A DNA stretch of 42,836 nucleotides from Burkholderiales bacterium (GTDB taxonomy: Bacteria > Pseudomonadota > Gammaproteobacteria > Burkholderiales > SG8-39): the NCBI GenBank assembly GCA_026417035.1, contig JAOAEA010000032.1, positions 1 to 42,836 of the forward strand, written 5' to 3'. Numbering within the stretch: position 1 is the first letter of the stretch; each line of letters starts with the position of its first letter. This document shows positions 19,604 to 27,602 of the stretch, piece after piece. The notes under the pieces are model-generated. The model searched no databases. It saw only the letters and a program-made list of their open reading frames with translations, and had not been told where the DNA came from. A program made the translations under genes and the position numbers.

Positions 19604-21064
19604 TCAGGCGCGCGCGGATCGGACGAGCTCGCGGTAGAGGTCGAGATAGCGCCGCGCGCTCGCGCCCCAGCTGAAGTCGCGCGCCATGCCGTTGCGCTGC
19701 AGGCGCGCCCACAGCTCGGGATGGCCCCACGCGTGCACCGCGCGGCGCACGGCGGTGAAGAAGTCCGCGGCCGTGGGCCGCGCAAACACGAAGCCGGTCG
19801 CGGTGCCCGCCGCGAGCGTGGCCGGCGTCGTGTCGGTCACCGAGTCGGCGAGGCCGCCGGTCGCGTGCACCACCGGCACGGTGCCGTAGCGCTGGCTGAA
19901 CATCTGGTTCATGCCGCAGGGCTCGAAGCGCGACGGCATCAGGAAGATGTCGGCACCCGCCTCGGCGAGATGCGCGAGCGGCTCGTCGAAGCCGATCGCG
20001 ACGCCCATGCGCCCGCGGTTCCTCTTCGCGAGCGTCGCGAGCAGCCGCTCGTACTGCGGCTCGCCGGTGCCGACCACCACGAGCTGCGCGGGCAGCGCGA
20101 GGATGTCGCGCGCGCGCTCCAGGAGCAGGTCGACGCCCTTCTGGTCGGTGAGGCGGCTCACCATCGCCGCGAGCGGCACCGCCAGGTCGTCGAGCGCGAA
20201 CCGCCGGCGCAGCGCGACCTTGTTCCCGGCCTTCGCCTCGAGCCGCGCCGCGCTGTAGTGCGCCGGGATGAGCGGGTCGCGCTCCGGGTCCCAGGCTTCG
20301 GTGTCGATGCCGTTCAGGATGCCGTGCAGCACGTCGCGGCGCCCGGCGAGCAGGCCCTGCAGGCCGAATCCGAGCGGCTCGCCCTGGATCTCGCGCGCGT
20401 AGGTCGGGCTCACCGTCGTGATCGCGTCCGCGTAGTAGAGGCCCGCCTTGAGGAACGAGACCTGCCCGTAGTATTCGACGCCGTCGATCGAGAAGCTCTG
20501 TGGCGGAAGCCCGAGCGGCGCGAGCACCGCGGGCGGGAAGATGCCCTGGAACGCGAGGTTGTGGATCGTGACGATGCTCTTCGCCGCGGCGTCCGGCGCA
20601 TGGCGGAGGTACGCCGGCGCGAGGCCGGTCTGCCAGTCGTTGGCGTGGACGACGTCGGCGCGCCAGCCGATCGGGCTCGCATCGGTGCCGATCGCGGCGG
20701 CGACGCGGGAGAGGAGCCCGAAGCGGAAGGCGTTGTCGGCGTGATCGGCGCCGCGCTCGTCCTGGTAGGGGCCGCCGGGCCGGTCGAAATACGCCGGGCA
20801 GTCGAGGAGGAGCACCGGAACGCCGTTCGGCGCCGTGCCGGCCACGAGGCGCGCCGGCGGCGTTCCCGCGAGCGGGGCGACCTCGCGTGCCGATGCGAGT
20901 TTCGCCGCGGCGCCGCGATACGCGGGCAGGAGCAGCCGCACGTCCGCGCCGAGCGCCGCAAGCGCGGCGGGCAGCGCGCCGGCGACGTCGCCAAGGCCGC
21001 CCGTCTTGACGAAGGGGGCGGCCTCGGGCGTGGCGAACAGGACGCGTAGCGGCGGAGAGCTCAT
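19604..21064 (-). CDS. glgA: Glycogen synthase (ADP-glucose, GT5)
   Basis: 486 residues against about 477 for E. coli GlgA. It elongates alpha-1,4-glucan from ADP-glucose. The ADP-glucose-binding KTGGL motif is at 20-24 (PFVKTGGLGDVAGALP); other family segments are DVVHANDWQTGLAP, TIHNLAFQG, GILNGIDTEAWDP, SRLTDQKGVDLL and, with the catalytic Glu, PSRFEPCGMNQM. ATG 21064 was chosen because family similarity begins there. The minus strand has TAGTAT at 21119-21114 as a possible -10, giving a short leader. It is separated from glgC (plus strand, 25873), so the pathway is split between two transcription units. Confidence 0.95.
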   Translation of the reverse strand: MSSPPLRVLFATPEAAPFVKTGGLGDVAGALPAALAALGADVRLLLPAYRGAAAKLASAREVAPLAGTPPARLVAGTAPNGVPVLLLDCPAYFDRPGGPYQDERGADHADNAFRFGLLSRVAAAIGTDASPIGWRADVVHANDWQTGLAPAYLRHAPDAAAKSIVTIHNLAFQGIFPPAVLAPLGLPPQSFSIDGVEYYGQVSFLKAGLYYADAITTVSPTYAREIQGEPLGFGLQGLLAGRRDVLHGILNGIDTEAWDPERDPLIPAHYSAARLEAKAGNKVALRRRFALDDLAVPLAAMVSRLTDQKGVDLLLERARDILALPAQLVVVGTGEPQYERLLATLAKRNRGRMGVAIGFDEPLAHLAEAGADIFLMPSRFEPCGMNQMFSQRYGTVPVVHATGGLADSVTDTTPATLAAGTATGFVFARPTAADFFTAVRRAVHAWGHPELWARLQRNGMARDFSWGASARRYLDLYRELVRSARA

Positions 21065-21120
21065 GCGCGGGGCGGGCGCGGGACGCGGACGGTCCGGGCA
21101 CAGCGCGCGTAGGATACTAG

Positions 21121-21208
21121 GGAAGCGCCGATCCATTCGCCGAATGGATCAAGGTTTTCCCTGACATCGGGGATCCAAGGGGGACGTGTCCCCCTTCGTT
21201 CAGACATT
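21121..21208 (+). repeat. Two-hairpin extragenic repeat, copy 2
   Basis: GGAAGCGCCGATCCATTCG start; first hairpin contains a perfect inverted repeat GATCCATTCG/CGAATGGATC at 21130-21150 inside GGGAA..TTCCC. Second hairpin GGGGGACGTGTCCCCC at 21179-21194, then CTTCGTTCAGACATTC. It is the best-preserved copy. Confidence 0.75.
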
Positions 21209-21349
21209 CCTCAACAGCGTGATGCGAAACGCCGGCGTGACAGCGACGAGGTCCTTGCCGGAAACCCTCCCGGCAGCGAGGGGCGCGTTCTGCGTCACTC
21301 GTCTTGGCGATCCGATCGGGGGTGTGGCCCCTCTTGCACCGACTTGCAC

Positions 21350-21440
21350 GGAAGCTCCGATGCATTCGCCGGGTGGCTCGCAGCTTCCTCCGATATCGGC
21401 GCGGAACGGAGGGCGTGTCCCCCTTGGTCTATCGGGCGAT
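21350..21440 (+). repeat. Two-hairpin extragenic repeat, copy 3
   Basis: GGAAGCTCCGATGCATTCGC at 21350, closing GCTTCC at 21383-21388, second arm GGGCGTGTCCCCCTTGG near 21411. Same orientation as the other copies; ends about 41 bases before the start of the ACP-ligase-acyltransferase fusion. Confidence 0.65.
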
Positions 21441-21481
21441 GGACCGGGCACCGCGACCGGCAACGCACTTTGAGACGTCCG

Positions 21482-24328
21482 ATGGCCACCGAACCCGCGC
21501 CTGGAGCGCCCGGCCCCGAAGATCCCGCCGCCCTGGTGCTCGCGGTGGTGCGCGAGCTCGTGGCGCAGTCGCAGCCCGAGCTCGCGGCGCGCGGGCGCAT
21601 CGCGCTCGACTCGCGGCTCGAGCGCGACCTCGCGCTCGACAGTCTGGCGCGCGTGGAGCTCGCGCTGCGCATCGAGAGAGCGATCGGCGCGCGCCTGCCG
21701 CAGAACGCCGCCGCGGAAGCCGAGACGCCGGCCGACTTCGTCGCCGCGATCGCGCGGGCGTTGCCGGCCGCGCCGGGGCGCGCGCCGGTCGAACGGGCGC
21801 CACGCGCGGCCGAGGCGGTCGAAGGCCGCCCCGACGAGGCCGCGACGCTCATCGACGTGCTCGAGTGGTATGCCGAGCGCTACCCCGGGCGCCGTCACGT
21901 CACCTTCCTCGTCGATGAGGAGGCCACCGAGACGCTGACCTACGGCGAGCTGCGCACGCGCGCGCGCCGCGTCGCCGCGGCCCTGCAGCGCGCGGGCCTC
22001 GTGCCGCGCGAGTCGGTGGCGATCATGCTGCCGTCGGGGCTCGAGTTCTTCGCGGTCTACTACGGCATCCTCATCGCGGGCGGCGTGCCGGTGCCGATCT
22101 ATCCGCCGTTCCGCATGGCGACCGTCGAGGACCATCTGCGGCGCCAGGCGGGAATCCTCGCCAATGCGCAGGCGCAGCTCCTCGTCACCGTGCCGGAGGC
22201 GAAGCTCATCGCGCGCTTCCTGCACGCCGACGTGCCGACGTTGCGGGACGTCCTCACCGCGCGGGAGCTCGAGCGCGAGACGGCGGAGCCCGTGCCCTAC
22301 GCGGCGAGCCCGCAGGACATCGCCTTCCTGCAGTACACCTCGGGATCGACCGGCTCGCCGAAGGGCGTGATCCTCACGCACGCGAACCTGCTCGCGAACC
22401 TGCGCGCGATGGGGCGGGCGGCGGAGGCCGGACCCGACGACGTGTTCCTGTCGTGGCTGCCGCTCTATCACGACATGGGGCTCATCGGCGCCTGGATGGG
22501 CAGCCTCTACTTCACGGTGCACCTCGTGCTCATGTCGCCGCTCGCGTTCCTCTCGCGGCCGTCGCGCTGGATGCGCGAGATCCACCGCTGGCGCGCCACG
22601 ATCTGCGCGGCGCCGAACTTCGCCTACGAGCTCCTCGCGAGCCGCGTCGACGCCGCCGAGCTCGAGGGGCTGGACCTCTCGTCCGTGCGCTGGGCCTTCA
22701 ACGGCGCCGAGCCGGTGAGCGCGGACACGCTCGAGCGCTTCGCGGCGCGGTTCGCGCGCCACGGCCTCGACCCGCGCGCGATCGCGCCGGTGTACGGCCT
22801 CGCCGAGTGCGCGCTCGACCTCGCCTTCCCGCCCTCGCGCCGCGGTGCGCTCGTCGATCACATCGACCGCGAGGCGCTCGCGCACACCGGGCGTGCGGTG
22901 CCGGTCGCGCCCGGCTCGCCGAACGCGATGAAGGTCGTCGCCAACGGCCGGGCGCTGCCGGGTTACGAGATCCGCATCGCCGACCGCGCCGGGCGCACGC
23001 TCGCCGAGCGCACCGAGGGCCGGATCGAGTTCCGCGGGCCGTCGGCGACCGCCGGCTATTACCGCAATCCCGAGGCGACGCGGGCGCTCTTCGACGGCGA
23101 CTGGCTCGACACCGGCGACCTCGGCTATCTCGCCGAGGGCGAGCTCTACGTCACCGGCCGCGCCAAGGACGTCATCATCCGCGGCGGGCACAACATCTAT
23201 CCCTACGAGCTCGAGGAGGCCGTCGGGAAGCTCCCCGGGATCCGCCGCGGCTGCGTCGCGGTGTTCGGCGCGAAGTCCGGCGACGGCGCCACCGAGCGCG
23301 TCGTCGTGCTCGCGGAAACGCGCGCGACCGACCCCGCGGAGCGCGAGCGGCTGCGCGCCGCCGTGAACAACCTCGCCGTGGACCTCATCGGCGGCCCCGC
23401 CGACGAAGTGGTGCTCGCGCCGCCGCACGCGGTGCTCAAGACCTCGAGCGGCAAGATCCGCCGCGCGGCGACGCGCGAGGCGTGGGAGCAGGGCCTCGTC
23501 GGGCGGCCGGCGGCCGCGGCGTGGGCGCAGATCGCCCGGCTCGCGCTGCGCGGCACCGTGGCCCGAGCGCGGCACGCCCTTGGCGCGGCCGTCCGCTTCG
23601 CCTACGGCCTCTGGGCATGGGCGATGTTCGGGCTCGCGTTCGTTGCCGGTTTCGCGGGCGTCTTCGCGATCCCGGGGGTCGCGCGCCGCCAGCGGCTCGC
23701 GCACCGCCTCGCGCGCGCGCTCGCCGCGGCCCTCGGCGTGCGCATCACCGTCGAGGGCCTCGAGCGGCTGCCGGGCGGCCCGTTCACGCTCGTCGCCAAC
23801 CACGCGAGCTACATCGATCCGTTTGTCCTGATCGCCGCGATCCCCCGCGAGATCGCCTTCGTCGCCAAGGGCGAGCTCGCGACGCACTGGCTCCTCGGCC
23901 CGGCGCTCGCGCGCGCCGGCACGCGGTTCGTCGAGCGCTTCGACGTGGAGCGCTCGGTCGAGGACGCGCGCGCGCTCGCGGCGGCGGCCGGCGCGGGGCA
24001 GTCGCTCGTCTTTTTCCCCGAGGGAACCCTGCGCCGCGCGCCGGGGCTCCTCGCCTTCCGCACCGGCGCCTTCCTGGTCGCCGCGGCGAACGGGCTGCCG
24101 GTGGTGCCGGCGACGCTCGTCGGCACGCGCGCGCTGCTTCCCGACCGGACGTGGATGCCGCGCCCGGGCCCGTTGCGGGTCGTGCTGGACGCGCCGCTCG
24201 TGCCGCGGGGCGAGGGCTGGGACGAGGCCATCCGGCTGCGCAATGCGGCGCGCGCGGCGATCCTCGCGCGTTGCGGCGAGCCCGACGCGGCTGCCGAAGT
24301 CGCGCCCGTCTTCGCGGCGGCCCGATGA
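21482..24328 (+). CDS. Three-domain fusion: acyl carrier protein, fatty acyl-AMP ligase-like, PlsC-type acyltransferase
   Basis: 948 residues. ACP domain at 1-95 with phosphopantetheine Ser54 (ERDLALDSLARVEL). Adenylation domain at about 115-680: YTSGSTGSPKGVILTH from 285, PLYHDMGLIG, APNFAYELL, AFNGAEPVS, YGLAECAL, DTGDLGYL and LKTSSGKIRR; these are typical of FAAL-type ligases, which make acyl-AMP for a carrier rather than CoA. Hydrophobic segment at about 705-735, then a PlsC acyltransferase with NHASYID (His774, Asp779, the HX4D box) and FFPEGT. Likely role: activate a free fatty acid, load the cis ACP and transfer it to a lysophospholipid or similar acceptor at the membrane. The order differs from E. 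coli Aas, which is acyltransferase first. The stop overlaps the glucokinase start (ATGA). Acceptor and chain length are unknown. Confidence 0.9.
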   Translation: MATEPAPGAPGPEDPAALVLAVVRELVAQSQPELAARGRIALDSRLERDLALDSLARVELALRIERAIGARLPQNAAAEAETPADFVAAIARALPAAPGRAPVERAPRAAEAVEGRPDEAATLIDVLEWYAERYPGRRHVTFLVDEEATETLTYGELRTRARRVAAALQRAGLVPRESVAIMLPSGLEFFAVYYGILIAGGVPVPIYPPFRMATVEDHLRRQAGILANAQAQLLVTVPEAKLIARFLHADVPTLRDVLTARELERETAEPVPYAASPQDIAFLQYTSGSTGSPKGVILTHANLLANLRAMGRAAEAGPDDVFLSWLPLYHDMGLIGAWMGSLYFTVHLVLMSPLAFLSRPSRWMREIHRWRATICAAPNFAYELLASRVDAAELEGLDLSSVRWAFNGAEPVSADTLERFAARFARHGLDPRAIAPVYGLAECALDLAFPPSRRGALVDHIDREALAHTGRAVPVAPGSPNAMKVVANGRALPGYEIRIADRAGRTLAERTEGRIEFRGPSATAGYYRNPEATRALFDGDWLDTGDLGYLAEGELYVTGRAKDVIIRGGHNIYPYELEEAVGKLPGIRRGCVAVFGAKSGDGATERVVVLAETRATDPAERERLRAAVNNLAVDLIGGPADEVVLAPPHAVLKTSSGKIRRAATREAWEQGLVGRPAAAAWAQIARLALRGTVARARHALGAAVRFAYGLWAWAMFGLAFVAGFAGVFAIPGVARRQRLAHRLARALAAALGVRITVEGLERLPGGPFTLVANHASYIDPFVLIAAIPREIAFVAKGELATHWLLGPALARAGTRFVERFDVERSVEDARALAAAAGAGQSLVFFPEGTLRRAPGLLAFRTGAFLVAAANGLPVVPATLVGTRALLPDRTWMPRPGPLRVVLDAPLVPRGEGWDEAIRLRNAARAAILARCGEPDAAAEVAPVFAAAR

Positions 24329-25308
24329 TCCTCGCGGCCGACGTCGGCGGCACCAAGACGCTGCTCGCGCTGTGCGAGGCGGGCGAGCGCTCGCGGATCG
24401 TCGTGCGCTTCGAGCGGCGCTACGAGAACGACGCGCACGGCGGGTTCACGCCCCTCTTGGAGCAGTTCCTCGCCGAAAGCGCGAGGGCGTTGGGCGGCGC
24501 GCCGGCGATCGCCGCGGCCGGTTTCGCCGTCGCCGGGCCGGTCGCAGGCGGCCGCGCGCGCCTCACGAACCGCGAATGGGAGATCGACGGCGCGCGGCTC
24601 GCCGCGCGGCTCGGCGTGCCGCGTGCCGTGGTCGTCAACGACTTCGCGGCGACCGCGCTCGGCATCGAAGCGCTCGCGGCGGAAGAGTTCGTCACGCTGC
24701 AGGCGGGCGAGCCGGTCGCGCGTGCGCCGCGCGTGGTGGTGGGCGCCGGAACCGGCTTCGGCGTCGCCCATCTCTTCTGGGACGGGACGCGCTACCGCGA
24801 GGTCCCGGGGGAGGGCGGACACGCCGGCTTCGCGCCCGCCGACCGCGAGCAGGCCGCGCTCTGGGACTCGATCTTCGCCGAGAAGGGCCGCGTCGAGGTC
24901 GAGGACGTCGTGTCCGGCCCCGGGCTCGAGCGCATCCGTGCCTTCGTCGCGGAGGGCGGCCCGCCGGCCGGCCACCTCCTGCGTGCGCCCGAGGTCGCGG
25001 CGGGGGCGCTCGCGGGCACCGACTACGCGAGCGTGCGCGCGCTCGACCTCTTCATCGCCGCCTACGGCGCGGTCGCCGGCGACCTCGCCCTGGGCGTGCT
25101 CGCCCGCGGCGGCGTCTTCGTCGCGGGGGGCATCGCGGCACGGATCCTGCCGCGGCTCCGTGCCCCGGGCTTCCTCGAAGCCTTCAACGCGAAAGGCCGG
25201 TTCGCGCCGGTGGCGCGGCGCATGCCGGTCCATGTCGTGGCGAGCGAACGGGTCGCACTGTTCGGCGCCGCGATCGCCGCGCACCGACACCCGTCTTCCG
25301 GGGAATAG
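24325..25308 (+). CDS. glk: Glucokinase (ROK-independent, Glk/hexokinase fold)
   Basis: 327 residues, close to the proteobacterial Glk length. Phosphorylates glucose with ATP. Motifs: ADVGGTKT at 5-12 (ATP phosphate 1), the glucose-binding segment VVVNDFAATALG with the catalytic Asp, GAGTGFGVA (phosphate 2), EGGHAGFAP and FVAGGIAARI. ATG 24325 overlaps the TGA of the upstream fusion by four bases, so the two are translationally coupled although functionally unrelated. With glgP and the GH57 enzyme nearby it feeds glucose from glycogen back into glucose-6-phosphate. Confidence 0.94.
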   Translation: MILAADVGGTKTLLALCEAGERSRIVVRFERRYENDAHGGFTPLLEQFLAESARALGGAPAIAAAGFAVAGPVAGGRARLTNREWEIDGARLAARLGVPRAVVVNDFAATALGIEALAAEEFVTLQAGEPVARAPRVVVGAGTGFGVAHLFWDGTRYREVPGEGGHAGFAPADREQAALWDSIFAEKGRVEVEDVVSGPGLERIRAFVAEGGPPAGHLLRAPEVAAGALAGTDYASVRALDLFIAAYGAVAGDLALGVLARGGVFVAGGIAARILPRLRAPGFLEAFNAKGRFAPVARRMPVHVVASERVALFGAAIAAHRHPSSGE

Positions 25309-25337
25309 CGCGCGGCGGAACTACCGCCCCGATGTCG

Positions 25338-25365
25338 TTGTCCTGAAACGCAAGGCGGCTACGCT
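25338..25365 (+). promoter_or_regulatory. Possible promoter of the DUF2934-glgC unit
   Basis: TTGTCC at 25338-25343, 16 bases, TACGCT at 25360-25365. The start point would fall just before the two-hairpin repeat at 25380, placing that repeat in the leader. Confidence 0.45.
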
Positions 25366-25379
25366 GGCCCTCTGTCGAG

Positions 25380-25465
25380 GGAAGCTCTGGCGGGTTCGTG
25401 GAAGTCGGGGCTTCGTCCAATGCAGGGGGTCAGAGGGGGAGCGCTTCCCCCTTCATCCAGACATT
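25380..25465 (+). repeat. Two-hairpin extragenic repeat, copy 4
   Basis: GGAAGCTCTGGCGGGTTCG start, second hairpin GGGGGAGCGCTTCCCCC at 25435-25451, end CTTCATCCAGACATTC, nearly the same end as copy 2. It ends 18 bases before the DUF2934 start; the Shine-Dalgarno GAGGAGGAG begins right after it. Confidence 0.7.
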
Positions 25466-25483
25466 CTCGAGGAGGAGACCGAC

Positions 25484-25756
25484 ATGCCCGTGCGCCAAAG
25501 AGACGCCGCCCGCGCGGCGGCCACCCATCCCGCCGCTGCCGAAGACCCGATCGCCCGGGCTGCGGAGAGCGCCACGGAGATCGCCGACGTCGCGACGCTC
25601 GTGCCGCCCGAGGTGCGGGAACGCATGGTCCGCGAGGCGGCCTACTACCGCGCCGAGCGCCGCGGCTTCGCGGCCGGGCACGAGCTCGAGGACTGGCTCT
25701 CGGCCGAGGCCGACATCGACCGCCTGCTCGCGCTCGAGACGCGAATCGCCTCCTGA
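25484..25756 (+). CDS. Small DUF2934 protein
   Basis: 90 residues. A disordered Ala-rich N-terminus (1-45) precedes the DUF2934 helix pair [33 protein letters not shown]. The family is common in proteobacteria, often beside stress or glycogen genes, and has no assigned activity. It has a strong GAGGAGGAG ribosome site directly after the repeat. It precedes glgC by 116 bases on the same strand, so it is probably in the glgC unit. Confidence 0.85.
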   Translation: MPVRQRDAARAAATHPAAAEDPIARAAESATEIADVATLVPPEVRERMVREAAYYRAERRGFAAGHELEDWLSAEADIDRLLALETRIAS

Positions 25757-25872
25757 CCCGAGGCCGGGCCGGTGCTCCGCAGGCCCGCGCCGCGGGCTGC
25801 GCCGGCGGTGTGGCAAACTCGCCCCAACGTTCGGTGCGGCCCGCGGCGGGGCTGCGTCTCTCTGGAGGAAGC

Positions 25873-27195
25873 ATGGCGGGGGCTCAGGAGTGCGCGCATC
25901 TCGGCTACTGTCCGTACAAGGACGAGGCCGTCGGGCCGCTCGCGCCGCGCCTGGCGCGCGACACGCTCGCGATCGTGCTCGCCGGCGGCCGCGGCTCGCG
26001 CCTCGGCCCGCTCACGGACTGGCGGGCGAAGCCCGCGGTGCCGTTCGGCGGCAAGTTCCGCATCATCGACTTCACGCTCTCGAACTGCGTCAACTCCGGG
26101 ATCCGGCGCGTGGGCGTGGCCACGCAGTACAAGGCGCAGACGCTGATCCGCCACATCCAGCGCGGCTGGTCCTTCCTCGACGGCCGCTTCAACGAGTTCG
26201 TCGAGCTGCTGCCGGCGCAACAGCGCATCACCGCCGCCTGGTACCAGGGCACTGCGGACGCCGTGTACCAGAACCTCGACATCCTGCGGCGCCACGCGCC
26301 GCGGTTCGTGCTGATCCTCGCGGGCGATCACGTCTACAAGATGGACTACGGCAAGATGCTCGCCGAGCACGTGGCGCGCCAGGCCGACATGACCGTGGGC
26401 TGCATGGAGGTGCCGGTCGCCGACGCGACGCAGCTCGGCGTGATGCAGGTCGACGACGCCTGGCGCGTGGTCGGCTTCGAGGAGAAGCCGCGGGAGCCGA
26501 AGCCGATCCCGGGCCACCCGGACACCGCGCTCGGCTCGATGGGCATCTACGTCTTCAACGCGCCGTTCCTCTACGAGCAGCTCATCCGCGACGCCGACGA
26601 CCGCAAGAGCTCGCACGACTTCGGCAAGGACATCATCCCCTACCTGGTCGCGCGCGGCTACCGCATCTTCGCGCACCGGTTCGCCGACTCGTGCGTGAAC
26701 ATGGCGGAGGGCAAGCCCTATTGGCGCGACGTCGGGACGATCGACGCCTACTGGGAGGCGAACCTCGAGCTCACGAAGGTGACGCCCGACCTCAACATGT
26801 ACGACGAGGAGTGGCCGATCTGGACCTACCAGGAGCAGCTGCCGCCCGCGAAGTTCGTGTTCGACGAGGAGGACCGGCGCGGCGAGGCGATCGATTCGCT
26901 CGTCTCCGGCGGCTGCATCATCTCCGGCTCGCGCGTGCGCCGGTCGCTCCTGTTCTCCAACGTGCGCGTCAACAGCTACTGCCGCGTCGAGGAGGCGGTC
27001 GTGCTGCCCAACGTCGAGATCGGCCGCAACTGCGTGCTGAACCGCGTCGTGATCGACAAGCACTGCCGCATCCCGGCGGGAACCGAGATCGGCGTGGACC
27101 CCGAGGCCGACCGCGAGCGCTTCTTCGTCACCGAGCGCGGCGTCACGCTGGTGACCCCGGAGATGCTCGGGCAGCAGGTGCACCACCTGCGCTGA
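25873..27195 (+). CDS. glgC: Glucose-1-phosphate adenylyltransferase (ADP-glucose pyrophosphorylase)
   Basis: 440 residues. Makes ADP-glucose from glucose-1-phosphate and ATP, the committed step of glycogen synthesis. Nucleotidyltransferase domain: [20 protein letters not shown] (pyrophosphorylase loop), [40 protein letters not shown] (sugar-phosphate contact) and a left-handed beta-helix at about 300-430 ([30 protein letters not shown]). Allosteric regulation by fructose-1,6-bisphosphate or similar is usual for the family. ATG follows GGAGGAAGC. It works with GlgA (19604-21064). Confidence 0.96.
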   Translation: MAGAQECAHLGYCPYKDEAVGPLAPRLARDTLAIVLAGGRGSRLGPLTDWRAKPAVPFGGKFRIIDFTLSNCVNSGIRRVGVATQYKAQTLIRHIQRGWSFLDGRFNEFVELLPAQQRITAAWYQGTADAVYQNLDILRRHAPRFVLILAGDHVYKMDYGKMLAEHVARQADMTVGCMEVPVADATQLGVMQVDDAWRVVGFEEKPREPKPIPGHPDTALGSMGIYVFNAPFLYEQLIRDADDRKSSHDFGKDIIPYLVARGYRIFAHRFADSCVNMAEGKPYWRDVGTIDAYWEANLELTKVTPDLNMYDEEWPIWTYQEQLPPAKFVFDEEDRRGEAIDSLVSGGCIISGSRVRRSLLFSNVRVNSYCRVEEAVVLPNVEIGRNCVLNRVVIDKHCRIPAGTEIGVDPEADRERFFVTERGVTLVTPEMLGQQVHHLR

Positions 27196-27602
27196 CGCCG
27201 GCCCGCGACCGCCGACGCGGAGGGCGTGGCCGAGAGCAGAGGGCCCTGCAGGACGAAGCGGGCCGAACCGCGCGCCGCGCGTCGGGAGGCGCGCGGCGCC
27301 GGATCGGAGGCTCGCTGCGGGTAAGATAGCCTCCTCCGCGTCTCCTTGGCCCTCCCATACCGATGCCCTGCGTCGAATCGCCCCTGGGGAATCGACACGC
27401 ACGCATCCCGCGTGCGGCCCGGACGAGAGCCTCCGGCGCACGGGTCGCGGGAGAGGCAGAGGGGTGCAGAGGCAGGAGCCGGAGCGCCGGCCCCTCGCCA
27501 ACGCCGGCGGCGGCGCGCTCCCGGATGGCGAAGGCCTCGCTCTGCGACCCTCTGCGTCCCCTGCGTTGAAGCCTCCGCGTTGAAGCCTTCCTGCACGCCG
27601 CC
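27196..27602. other. Intergenic region before the GH57 gene: hairpin, possible promoter, repeat
   Basis: 407 bases with no convincing gene. It holds the glgC 3' hairpin (27272-27299), a -10-like TAAGAT at 27322-27327, and a diverged short-unit repeat at 27533-27592 (CTCTGCGACCCTCTGCGTCC, then two GCGTTGAAGCCT units) that ends 10 bases before the GTG. Confidence 0.6.
27272..27299 (+). terminator. GC hairpin downstream of glgC
   Basis: GCGCCGCGC (27272-27280) pairs perfectly with GCGCGGCGC (27291-27299) around a loop of about 10 bases; the closing G-C extends the stem to 10. It is 76 bases past the stop and no T-run follows, so it is terminator-like only. Confidence 0.4.

Larger units (their letters stand above)
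21065..21481. other. Divergent intergenic region between glgA and the ACP-ligase fusion
   Basis: 417 bases with no believable gene; short frames here have no family resemblance. It holds two copies of the two-hairpin repeat and, between them, GC-rich DNA with another GGGGTGTGGCCCC-type imperfect palindrome at about 21319-21332. Confidence 0.6.

Noticed and set aside
21186..21473. 95-residue plus-strand frame between glgA and the fusion gene
   Set aside because: Runs through two extragenic repeats, lacks a ribosome site and family resemblance.
21200..23887. 895-residue minus-strand frame
   Set aside because: Shadow of the ACP-ligase fusion and intergenic repeats; no recognisable motif.
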